Assembly: GCA_964017185.1 (NCBI GenBank)
Contig: OZ024869.1
Location: forward strand, 4,796,501 to 4,860,500
DNA from: Rugalucina vietnamica
Taxonomy: Eukaryota > Mollusca > Bivalvia > Lucinida > Lucinidae
Reading direction: 5' to 3'
Length of the DNA: 64,000 nucleotides
Shown here one piece after another: positions 11,301 to 19,049 of the stretch; position 1 is the first letter of the stretch, and each line of letters begins with the position of its first letter. A program made the translations under genes and the position numbers. The notes below the pieces were generated by a model, which made no database searches, was not told where the DNA came from, and worked only from the letters and a program-made list of their open reading frames with translations.

Positions 11301-12350
11301 TTTTGAAAAACATTCTTGATATCTGCTCAGAAGCTCTGCTACTTTGTTGCTTTCTTCTTGGTTAAGACCTGCTGTTGCTCTCTTATGCAGATCTACCAAG
11401 TGATCAGGCAAGTTAATGTCAGCTTCTGTCTTTCTTGCTTTCTCATATGTTGGCTGGGGCTGTAAGCCTGATGTCTGAAAATCTATTCTTCTGATACGCT
11501 GGAAGTTTTCTGCTTCCGTGCTGTTTTCTTTCTGTGTCAAAATCTTAGGCTTACCTTCAATAGGCATGGCGTGACCCAGAACTGAATCTTGCTTGATCGA
11601 CATGGCGGTCGGAAATGGATTCAGGACTCGTACTTTACATGTACATGCATTGTTGATATCCACCAGGGTAGCAGCCATGCTTAGAGGGTACGTTTCTTTG
11701 AAATTCTCTGTTGGTTCTATAAGGTAGTCTGTTTCAGATAGAAAGTCATCATACTCCTGTCTTTCTACATAGACATCTATCACAGACTCACACTGTGCAG
11801 GGATCACAAAGTGATCAGCTGCGGTAACTTTCCTAGTGGTTGTTCTCATACCAACCTGGATAATAGGTACCTCTTGTTTATTAATGAGTAAAACTCCTTT
11901 ACTCAACATCAGATCAGAGGGTCCACCTGATGCATTCTGGAGGACATCTACCCCCAACAGGCCATCATCTTCAATATCGGCCACTATAGCCTCTGTTTTA
12001 ATTTTAACTGGTCCCAGTTTTAATTGAAATAGCCCTTTTCCCATTTCCTGAATCTTTGCTCCACTAGCACCTACCAGTTTTGTAGTACCCTTCAGCTCAG
12101 GCTGATCTTGTTTTTCCATTGATTCGAACAGGCGCTTTGAGATTATTGTTCGTGAGGCACCTGTGTCAGTTGTGAATAAGAGAGGATAGCCCTGTGCTGA
12201 CCCACGAATATAAACCCCATCAGGCAGCTTACGTGTGGCCTTGACGGATTTGATCACGCTACCCTCTTCGTCAGATTTCGATTTATTTTGGTCATTACTG
12301 GTGTTACAGGCTTCCCTGCGACCATCAAGGCAAGCCTCCTTTAGTTTAAA
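8334..12350 (-). CDS. pol: Gypsy pol polyprotein (protease, RT, RNase H, integrase)
   Basis: Uninterrupted frame in the -1 phase relative to gag, open from the slippery site at 12350. There is no early ATG (the first in-frame start-like codon is GTG at 12257), consistent with frameshift expression. Numbering from that GTG: aspartic protease DTG at 31-33, reverse transcriptase catalytic YIDD at 493-496, RNase H Asp near 641 (DVDASD), an integrase HHCC zinc module around 940-990, and integrase catalytic D1013, D1073 and E1109, giving D-x59-D-x35-E. The C-terminus is basic and shows no chromodomain. All catalytic residues are present and no stop or frameshift is seen, so the enzyme set appears intact. 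The product would copy element RNA into DNA and insert it. Confidence 0.96.
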   Translation of the reverse strand, partial: FKLKEACLDGRREACNTSNDQNKSKSDEEGSVIKSVKATRKLPDGVYIRGSAQGYPLLFTTDTGASRTIISKRLFESMEKQDQPELKGTTKLVGASGAKIQEMGKGLFQLKLGPVKIKTEAIVADIEDDGLLGVDVLQNASGGPSDLMLSKGVLLINKQEVPIIQVGMRTTTRKVTAADHFVIPAQCESVIDVYVERQEYDDFLSETDYLIEPTENFKETYPLSMAATLVDINNACTCKVRVLNPFPTAMSIKQDSVLGHAMPIEGKPKILTQKENSTEAENFQRIRRIDFQTSGLQPQPTYEKARKTEADINLPDHLVDLHKRATAGLNQEESNKVAELLSRYQECFSKHEWDIGLTHLNEHEIKTGDSPPIKQPPRRVPLAFADKEKAAIEELKEKGVIRDSVSPWASPIVLVSKKDGTVRPCVDYRKVNSLVKPDGFPLPRVQDCLDAVAGSSLFSTFDLTSGYFQIPLKEEDIPKSAFVCKYGHLEMTRMPFGLNNSASTFQRTMEMALQGLQWVTCLIYIDDIIVFGKDFEEHLARVEEVLERIRSAGLKLKPTKCDLLQTEVVFLGHVVSGKGVSPSPVNIAKIVDWPRPKTPRQVKQLVAMGSYYRRYVKNFAAMVRPMVELTKKGKRFLWSQECEAAFTDLKKALVSSDIMGYPLDNAGSFVLDVDASDLGIGAVLHQIQQGQERVIAYASRSLNKAEKNYCITEKELLAVRFFIEYFRQYLLGRRFVVRSDHQSLIWLFRLKEPRGKIARWIEILSQYDFSIEYRPGHKQGHCDALSRCENPKDCDCPNQDMNEPLKCGPCRKCIKKAQDMVHREFLKEHSENSGEKDGRSTQDTEAAGEPVRVAKEVGEPQSGSSQQEDGDRRSTRQNAYTPWANGWSTAELQTLQLEDSDIGPILKAKLAGEKPSNKDIAFKSPACRHYWVLWDLLTVHQGLLFKKFVKKDGTGDYQQFIVPRALKKDIMFQMHDSVISGHLGCKKTKEKTVQRFYWYALKEDINLYIRKCDTCEANKRPPVTPKAPLGSLRSGAPGDFVATDFLGPLPVTDRGNRYILLVTDHFTKYVEILPVPDMSAEVCAAKILNEFISRWGCPLTIHSDQGRTYESKVFSELCRMLEVKKSRTSPRNPKGNGQSERFNRTLIRMIKAYLCGEQKEWDLYLGCLAGAYRATPNESTKLTPNLLMMGREVRLPAELAFNSIGTYQGEKVTSYGEYVDSLRDKVQHAHDVARKHLDAAAKRSREIYDAKVLVNKYQPGDLVWSLLEATKLGVMHKLEPAYEGPFLIKKNLGNIDFLLQVDKSGTEKMRHHDKLKPYRGDCPPKWLARAKKKLLSSP
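12308..12350 (-). promoter_or_regulatory. Programmed -1 frameshift signal (slippery UUUAAAC plus hairpin)
   Basis: On the minus strand the heptamer T TTA AAC (12344-12350) sits in the gag frame as ..T|TTA|AAC and is followed at once by the gag stop TAA (12341-12343). Six bases further on, a stem pairs AGGCTTGCC (12329-12337) with GGGAAGCCT (12308-12316), nine positions with one mismatch, around a 12-base loop. A -1 slip puts ribosomes in the pol frame, which is open from this point. The X XXY YYZ heptamer and 5-9 nt spacer are the known rules for -1 frameshifting. Confidence 0.9.
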
Positions 12351-14215
12351 GGATTCTGTTTTTTACCCTGCCCCGTTGGCCTATTATTATTTTGACCCTT
12401 CTGAACCTTTTCAGGGCAGTCACGGGAAAAATGTCCCTTCAAATGGCATGAATAGCATGTTATCCCGCCTTGGGCTGTCTGTTGCTTCTTTTGCTGGTCT
12501 TGAGCGGTTTCACCAGGTTTCTTCAATTCAGCTATCTGACTGACCAATGTCTTCATTAGCTCCTTCGTTTCTGTCAGCACTTTCATTGACTCTGTTTCTG
12601 ACGTTGATTTCTGTGCTGTAGTCAGCGGTTTAGACTCGAATCTCTGTCCTTGTGCCTTCTTCTTTGGATTTTCATCTCTCGTGACTGGCACGCGTTTTGC
12701 TTGCTCGTGATCGTCAGTGTCATACCATGTTTCGGGTAGCTCATCACCTGAGTCATTTTCTTCGCTGGTTCTGCGAGCATACTTCTTAGCCTTCTTGTCC
12801 AAGTAGCTTTCACTTCTTCTTTTTGATTGGATATAGTTCACGGCATGATACACAGCTTTGTCAATATCTTCCGGCTCTTTATGAAATTCTATCTCAAATC
12901 TTGCTTCTTCATCTCTGAGGCCATCGAGAAATCTTCTAACAAGGTCCTCTTGCCTTGTAGTCGCATCCCTATATTGGTGAGCTTTCGCATATAACCTCTT
13001 CAGTTCTGCAGCGTATTCTTCCACTGTCTCTCCAGGCTTCTGTGTACGCTGGCTGAATTTTGCTGCAAATGCCCTCTGTGTCTCCACTACTCTAAATCTG
13101 CTGTTTAGTTCTTTAACTAGGTCATCGTAGCTGGAGAGTGTTTCTTGAGACAGCTGACTAAAGACGAATTCTCCCGCCTTACCTTGAAGCCTTGGCAGAA
13201 GGTTATCCAATTTGGCTTCATTATTCCATCTTCTTCGGTTTGCTACTGCCTCAAACCTATTCAGCCAAACCTTCCATTCTTCCTTGCCGTTGAAAGGAGG
13301 TAACTTCGCTTCCAGAAATGATGTGCTACTAGATTGGCTAGGTCCATGATAATTTTGATGCTGTCCATATCCTGTGGTATCTCTCCAGACTCTATTATCT
13401 GTCTGTCTATTTCGCCATGAGTTATCTTCGTTATATGATACCCTGGCGTATTGCTCATAGCCCTCTTGGGACTGACTAGACCGCCTGTACGGTGTGTAAT
13501 CTTCTGACACCATGTAGTCACCACTTTCATGGTCATCAGGTGCTCTTGAAAAGTCGGCCTGTGACGCTTGCTGCATGTGCTGTCTGTCACCTGATGCTGA
13601 TGAAAAGGCTGCTTGTGTACCTAAGCTACCCCCTGTATTATTTGAATTACAGTTATTCAATGTCTGTGAATTATTGCGCATTTCTTGCAGCAAAGCAGTT
13701 ATGTTGCCCAGTGCACTAGAAATGCTCTCTTGCCTAGTGCTCATAATTTGTTGTTGCTGCTGTAAACTGGAAACAACATTGCTCAAGCTTGTAACGGTAT
13801 TTTGCATACCCGATATATCATGGTGTGCATTATTTGCTGTGTGCACTTGGGATCTGTCATACACCGGTTGGCGGGACTGCATGTTCGTATCTGACCGGTT
13901 TTGATAAAACGAGGTATGGTTATAGAAAGCTGTCATATCAGGCACATAGTTTCTATTCTGACCATTTTCAGGCGCCCTAACAGAGTTTCGCTGATGCTCA
14001 GCCGCTTGGTTACCTGATTCCTGCAGTTGCACAAGGGCAGCAACTGCTGCTCGGTCTTCTGTGGCGGTTTGGTCAGTATTGTGTCTGCTTAAACCATATT
14101 GGTTATCATAATGACCAGGTTGGTCTGGATCAGCCTGTTCTGCATACCTATCTATATCATCTCCATCCTGGTGCGTAGCCATGGTAACTGGGGTCTTAAC
14201 CAGCAGCTCTGTCAC
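12341..14215 (-). CDS. gag: Gypsy gag polyprotein
   Basis: 624-aa frame starting at the first ATG after the primer-binding site. The N-terminal half is Gln/Asn/Ser-rich and low in predicted order. A retrotransposon-gag capsid region follows (about residues 300-470; block LPPFNGKEEWKVWLNRF, and FRVVETQRAFAAKFSQRTQ). One CCHC zinc knuckle, CYSCHLKGHFSRDC, sits at about 587-600 for RNA binding. The frame ends at the slippery site and stop, so Gag is the default product and Gag-Pol the frameshift product. No disruption is seen. Confidence 0.95.
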   Translation of the reverse strand: MTELLVKTPVTMATHQDGDDIDRYAEQADPDQPGHYDNQYGLSRHNTDQTATEDRAAVAALVQLQESGNQAAEHQRNSVRAPENGQNRNYVPDMTAFYNHTSFYQNRSDTNMQSRQPVYDRSQVHTANNAHHDISGMQNTVTSLSNVVSSLQQQQQIMSTRQESISSALGNITALLQEMRNNSQTLNNCNSNNTGGSLGTQAAFSSASGDRQHMQQASQADFSRAPDDHESGDYMVSEDYTPYRRSSQSQEGYEQYARVSYNEDNSWRNRQTDNRVWRDTTGYGQHQNYHGPSQSSSTSFLEAKLPPFNGKEEWKVWLNRFEAVANRRRWNNEAKLDNLLPRLQGKAGEFVFSQLSQETLSSYDDLVKELNSRFRVVETQRAFAAKFSQRTQKPGETVEEYAAELKRLYAKAHQYRDATTRQEDLVRRFLDGLRDEEARFEIEFHKEPEDIDKAVYHAVNYIQSKRRSESYLDKKAKKYARRTSEENDSGDELPETWYDTDDHEQAKRVPVTRDENPKKKAQGQRFESKPLTTAQKSTSETESMKVLTETKELMKTLVSQIAELKKPGETAQDQQKKQQTAQGGITCYSCHLKGHFSRDCPEKVQKGQNNNRPTGQGKKQNPLN

Positions 14216-14262
14216 CTCTTATACCAGTTAAAGTTCGTATCACTGGATCCAATGTAGTAATT

Positions 14263-14282
14263 GAATCCCACTTCTGACACCA
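14263..14282 (-). promoter_or_regulatory. Primer-binding site, tRNA-Leu type
   Basis: The minus-strand sequence TGGTGTCAGAAGTGGGATTC begins four bases inside the 5' LTR border. Its complement ends in CACCA and matches the 3' end expected of an animal tRNA-Leu, the primer used by several Gypsy lineages (family knowledge). Confidence 0.85.
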
Positions 14283-14286
14283 AAGA

Positions 14287-15757
14287 TGTTACGAGTTGTC
14301 TCCCTGGTGGCTCGAGGTTGTTATTGCACCACTTGATGGATCTTGACCAAGAACGTTTGTCTGCCTTGACAGTCAGGCGGTTTGTGCCAGCCTTGGTCGG
14401 TCTTGCTAACTGACAGTCGGACTATACTGTTTTATGGACAAAATGTCTAGTTGGTGTAAACCTGGACTTCGCCGATGTTAAATTTGCTTTATTCTAATTG
14501 CACGTGTTAGGCTAATTACTTGATTAAAGTAGGAATGAAACGAAGAAAGAAGACTAATTAAGATTTCACAATGTCCATATTTTTAATAAACAATTAGATG
14601 CAAATGTGTGTGGTTTGTTCTTTAACTAATGACTAGATACAATTAAAACAAAAGTGGCAAAACACGGGTGAACGAGCGGAATGAAATATAAACGAGCATG
14701 TGCTACTGGGTGACGTAAAAAGACTAAGACGTTTCAACGTTCAAATCACAATTAAGAAGACAACATTATGGCTAATTGGGGCTTAAAATTACTAAAGGCG
14801 AGTTACAGGAAAGAAATCTGGATATGACACATCAAACGGTTTTTAGAAAATGACAGAATTGGCTTAATTCGCATGTGAAAGCAAAATTTGTCAAAGTTTT
14901 ATCAAAGTTACAAATTTAGTACTTCAAAGGCAAGAAAATAACAAAATATGAATTACCAATACAAAGCGGTCTAATTCTTGATGATTTTTGTGTATTTAGG
15001 CCGAAAAATGGGTTGGCAAACTGCTTTTAAGAATTTCTGAAATAATTTTGATAGCCTTCCCAAGTGCTCAAAACACTGTCAAATTGCGAAGTCCTCGCGT
15101 GAATCGTGCGCACGCCTTATATAGTCGCCCAGCATTTGCACACAAAAACACTTGTGTGATGGCTGCACGCAGACCGTTGCCCGGCACCCGTTTGCTCACC
15201 AGAAATCTGTGTGTGCAACGTGCGTTCGTAGCAACGGTAAACGTCAGCCACGGCATAAGTCTGAAACAGTCGCTCCGATAAAAACAGTGATGGAGCGAAA
15301 CGACCTTGCGAATTCTGTAAATTATCAACACGCATCAACAGATAAATGATTGCAGAAAATGACCCTTACCCTTAGAACTTTGAAATTATTTAACAGAGAC
15401 TGAAAATTGGCTTTAAAGTTGGAAATTTGTGTTTGACAGCCGACAATTGTTGACATTGGCGCCTTAGCAACAACCCACAATGCATCACCTGTCAAACACG
15501 CAATATGGCGGCAAGATGCAAACAGCTGATTCGTGTTGATAAAATAAAGAAAACTTTCAATAAGACTGGTGCATTCATACGATCTTGCACACAACAGGAA
15601 TAAACCTTAAGGTAAACTTGTCGCTCGCATATGACTATCATGCTCCTTTTATATTCATTTACAAAGTACAATGGACCAATAGTGAAAATAATTACAAGTA
15701 CAGTTTCCGATAGCCCTATTTATTCGGACAGACAAGGCAAGACACCAGAGCATATCA
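14287..15757 (-). repeat. 5' LTR of the Gypsy element
   Basis: 1,471-bp copy matching 3619-5089. It supplies the promoter for the element. Equality of the two LTRs implies little time since insertion, because both are made from one template at integration. Confidence 0.95.
15116..15124 (-). promoter_or_regulatory. TATA box in the 5' LTR
   Basis: Minus-strand CTATATAAG, followed about 25-30 bp downstream by a GC-rich segment that would hold the transcription start. The same motif is at 4448-4456 in the other LTR. The start site itself is inferred. Confidence 0.6.
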
Positions 15758-17074
15758 TACCTAATTGTCATTTTGGTTTTTTCCCACCCCTCGGTTTGTG
15801 GAGTGGGAATTTCTTTCTGATTGCGCCATTTCCTTATCATTGCCTACTTTTACCTTTTAAATTTATTTACTTGATTAGGTAAAGTTTGTGATCTCTGGTA
15901 ATGCCCTATATTTCTTGCCTGTTTTTTACATTTTGATTTAAAATTCAATATCTGAAATCAATTTCTTGACCTTCTATTCTTACCTGATACAAGATCATCA
16001 AAATAATTTTACCTAAAGACCCTTCACAACTGCCAAATCTGAACAATCTTGTCTGCTTATCAAATAACTATCCCCATAGTATTCTTTGCGTGGAAGCAAA
16101 GATGCTGAACAGATTGACCAAGTTGATCAATTCTTACTACAAGTTCACTCTAATTCAATGTTTTTTTTTTTTTTTTTTTTTTTTTTTCAAATTGCCCCTA
16201 TATCTATTAGATTTTGACATTATCGTTAGTTTGGTCACTTCCTTTCACTAAGAATTGCATCATCTGTGCATGTATTGCCACATATACTGGTGACGATGCA
16301 TTTATCATACGCCACTTGTGTAAAACCAATACATGTATCTTTAATATCATCTTAGATCATCCTAGTAGGGCTCATATTTGTGAATGCTACATTTCAAGTC
16401 AATTTTACATTTCCATCTACAGCTTTCCAAATTAAACACATAATCTAGTGGCCATCGGTGACGCCATCTTGAATATTTTGAAAATGACTTCTTTCCGTGT
16501 GACAGATATGTAGCAAAAAATATAGAAAAGCTCTTTAAAATAATATCTTATAGTAATACTGCTGGAATTGTTATCATGTAGACATTGGTGTGCCAGCTTA
16601 AATTTCTCATAACCCTCGATGCTGACAATGTGTCATCAGCCAGGGCCCAGTTGTTCAAAATTAACGACATCGTTAGTTTACGATTCGTTAAAATTTGAAA
16701 TGGCATAAACAACATAGTTTGATGTTCATGATCAAAACTGTCAGAATCATCAAAAGTACATGTTTTTCATGTTTTGACGGCCATCTTTGATGTCATCTTT
16801 AAAAGGCAAGTCAAAAAACGACAGCTGCAGTCAGATATGTTGATGAGTAAAGCACTGCATCTTTCTATTAATCTAGGGGTAAAACATTTGACAGTATGTA
16901 TATTTTCTTTATGTGGTGGACCCCTTGGACACCATCTTGATTTTCTCAAATTCCTCAATGATGACGAGATGCCATCAGTTGGATTCTTCAAAGACAAGGT
17001 CTAACCTCTAAGAATCAGCAAAGAAAAAAATAATACATCATTACAGGTCTAATCAATTTCCTGCTGGACTAATC
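15758..17074. other. Rest of the interrupted repeat, then gene-free sequence
   Basis: 15758-15761 is the second TACC duplication, and 15762-15890 completes the repeat arm split by the Gypsy element. The remainder contains a run of 27 T (about 16160-16187) and a fragment around 16643-16720 related to the CCAGTTGTTCAAAA element family. No coding motif is seen; overlapping 76-codon frames on both strands at 16767-17004 look like chance. Confidence 0.6.
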
Positions 17075-17395
17075 ACGCATGTCCGTGTAATGTATACCCC
17101 GAATGTCCGCGGTATGGCCCATCCCGTTTCTCATTAATATGCTCACTGCTCTCAAAGGATCTCAGTTTTATTTTTACCCCTTATACATCACTTTTATATA
17201 GCAAAACTGGGGTGTGCAGGGGTATACCTATTTGCCTTATTTGTAATCCAAAGCATAGATTGTGGGTACTCGTTAGAACCGCCTTGGCGTGTACCCACAT
17301 TCTATGTTTTGATCAAAAATATTAAAAATATCATTTTTTTTTTTTTTTTAAATTTTACAACTGAAAAAATCTCTGTATATTGCATGGCCATGGAC
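17075..17395 (+). repeat. GTGGGTAC-type palindromic MITE, copy 1
   Basis: Shares with the copies at 27118, 27542, 29628 (inverted), 32238 and 59490 the order GCATGTCCGTG, then ACTGGGGTGTGCAGG, then a palindromic segment TGTGGGTACTCGTTAGAACC, a T-run, and a terminal CTCTGTATATTGCATGG. No coding capacity, so non-autonomous. Confidence 0.7.
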
Positions 17396-17583
17396 AGATA
17401 TGATATATACTCGTACATGCACGTATATATAATATATATATGTGTATCCAAAAGACAATTTGGAATGTTTTTTTTTTCTTCTACCTTATAAAACGTTTAG
17501 AATATAGAAAAAAAATCATGTCTCCAGAATGCGTTTTGTTAGAAGATTCACTTTATATGCAAATCTCAAAATCTCTTAGTACC

Positions 17584-17967
17584 AGATCCACTGGGTGCTT
17601 CCTTGGTCCCGATATAAAAAGGTTTTGTTTGACTTTTTGGTTACAACGGATTTTGTTCTACTTTTTAACACAGTAAATCTCCACAAAACAGAGTTGACAA
17701 TAACATAAATTGCTTGATTTATATCATTTTTAACGAATCTAATTAAATGTTACTATAAAATTGCATTCAAAGCACTATAATATGACTTGAAATTCTTTCA
17801 GTGACGTCATAAATTAGAATCAAATCAAATCTTTGACCGAATTCTAGGAATTATTGTAGAAAAAAATCTGGTACCTGAATCAAACAAAACCAAATCCTGT
17901 CGGGACCTATAGTAAAAATCAAACAAAACCTTTTTATATCGGAACGAAGGAAGCACCCAGTGAGATC
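17584..17967 (+). mobile_element. CACTGGG-ended DNA element, copy 1, with 5-bp TSD
   Basis: The element 17589-17962 (374 bp) has inverted ends of about 44 bp beginning CACTGGGTGCTTCCTT, flanked by AGATC on both sides (17584-17588, 17963-17967). It is non-coding. A second copy at 29857-30228 lies in the opposite orientation with its own 5-bp duplication, which fixes the ends independently. Confidence 0.88.
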
Positions 17968-18343
17968 CAATCACTTTGTTTGCCGATTCCATATAAAGTC
18001 ACTAAGCCATTCAGGCAAATTCCACAGAATCCGGAAAAAGTACTTCGCATCATTCCCAACAGTGTACCTGAAACAAACAAAAAATCAACAATATGGGACA
18101 GAATGGATGCATTTGTTTCTCGTATGATTCGCATGTCTACTCGAAGTGCTGTATGGGATCTCTCATTCAAACCTGACCCAGACTCATTGACGTCCGAAAC
18201 TGTTAACCTTTTTATTTTCGATACACATAAATTAATATGCTCATGTGCAGTCGTATTCAACTGTAGATCTACAGCTTCTTTATATAAGACGCCGAGAGCC
18301 GTTTAAGGGGTTGCCTTTTTAATTGTGGTCCACAGTCTTTATT
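17968..18343. other. Unassigned stretch with 108-codon frames on both strands
   Basis: Two overlapping open frames of 108 codons (minus 17934-18260, plus 17980-18306) lie just after the CACTGGG element. Neither has a recognised domain. The plus frame contains a phrase like FRQIPQNPEKVL, but no supporting repeats or splice structure were found. Confidence 0.3.
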
Positions 18344-18579
18344 TGAGCCGCCTCGTGAGAAAACCAACAATGTGGTTTCCGAACAGGTTCGACACAAACC
18401 GGGCTGTACAGCTACAGAAGCAGGCTAGAAGCTTGAAATTTTAAAGTTAAGTAGAGGAGGAATAGTACTATCCGAGTAGCGAAAACAAAGGCGCTGATCA
18501 GCTTCGCGGTTACCGCGAAGCTTATCTGCGTCTTTGTTTTCGCCTATGCAGATTGTTGGTTTTCCCATGGGGCGGCTCA
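18344..18579. repeat. Hairpin MITE (TGAGCCGC family), copy A
   Basis: Inverted ends TGAGCCGC...GAAAACCAACAA surround a central perfect hairpin at 18494-18527 (CTTCGCGGTTACCGCGAAG core) set in GAAAACAAAGGCGC / GCGTCTTTGTTTTC flanks. Related copies are at 26865, 30629, 37127 and 59731. No ORF. Confidence 0.85.
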
Positions 18580-19049
18580 TTTTATTGGAGGCGGTTTCTG
18601 ATTTTTTTTTCGCCTTACGTGTGTCGCAATACATTGTATTATATTATAATCAATAATTCTGTCTTTATAAGTGATATTTGTTGTTTCTCACGTTGGCTAT
18701 TAAAGCAGAATTTTGGCTACGAATGCGTACCTTCCTGCTTAGTGCTTATAATTAGTTTCCTTTTTCATTGTTTTACCTTGCTTGTGGATATTTGGCTGTT
18801 ACAGCATGAATATAGGCATCAACAACTTTCTGTATATCCGGACTGGAGTTTTCTACCGTTTTCTTTATATTCTCAATCGCTGAAAATAATTAGTATGATT
18901 GTTTTAAAATATATTTTCTTTATACATTTATTTCTTGGCCTATTTATTGATTCATTTACCAACCAGAGGACCAGTGGTCCTGTAAACGCTCACCTTGGAT
19001 CTGCAGTATATACCAATAAACATGTTTTAATATTATGGAAAATAGCCCC
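18580..19049. other. AT-rich gap between MITE and LINE
   Basis: A 169-codon plus-strand frame (18553-19062) starts inside the MITE and is rich in Phe/Leu/Ile with no motif. I take it as chance. Nothing else is seen. Confidence 0.5.

Larger units (their letters stand above)
3619..15757 (-). mobile_element. Complete Ty3/Gypsy LTR retrotransposon, 12.1 kb
   Basis: The element reads on the minus strand: 5' LTR 14287-15757, primer-binding site, gag, pol, an additional ORF3, polypurine tract, 3' LTR 3619-5089. Both LTRs are 1,471 bp, start TG and end CA, and I found no difference between them on reading. A 4-bp TACC duplication flanks the element. gag and pol are open throughout and carry all expected motifs, so the copy looks young and possibly competent. 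The domain order protease-RT-RNaseH-integrase identifies Ty3/Gypsy (Metaviridae-type) rather than Copia. The 1.27-kb stretch 5102-6367 between the polypurine tract and ORF3, and the 0.6 kb at 7736-8333 between ORF3 and pol (with a short CA run near 8275-8291), have no other gene that I can support. Confidence 0.96.

Noticed and set aside
16767-17004. 76-codon frames on both strands
   Set aside because: Mirror-image frames of equal length with no motif; likely chance.
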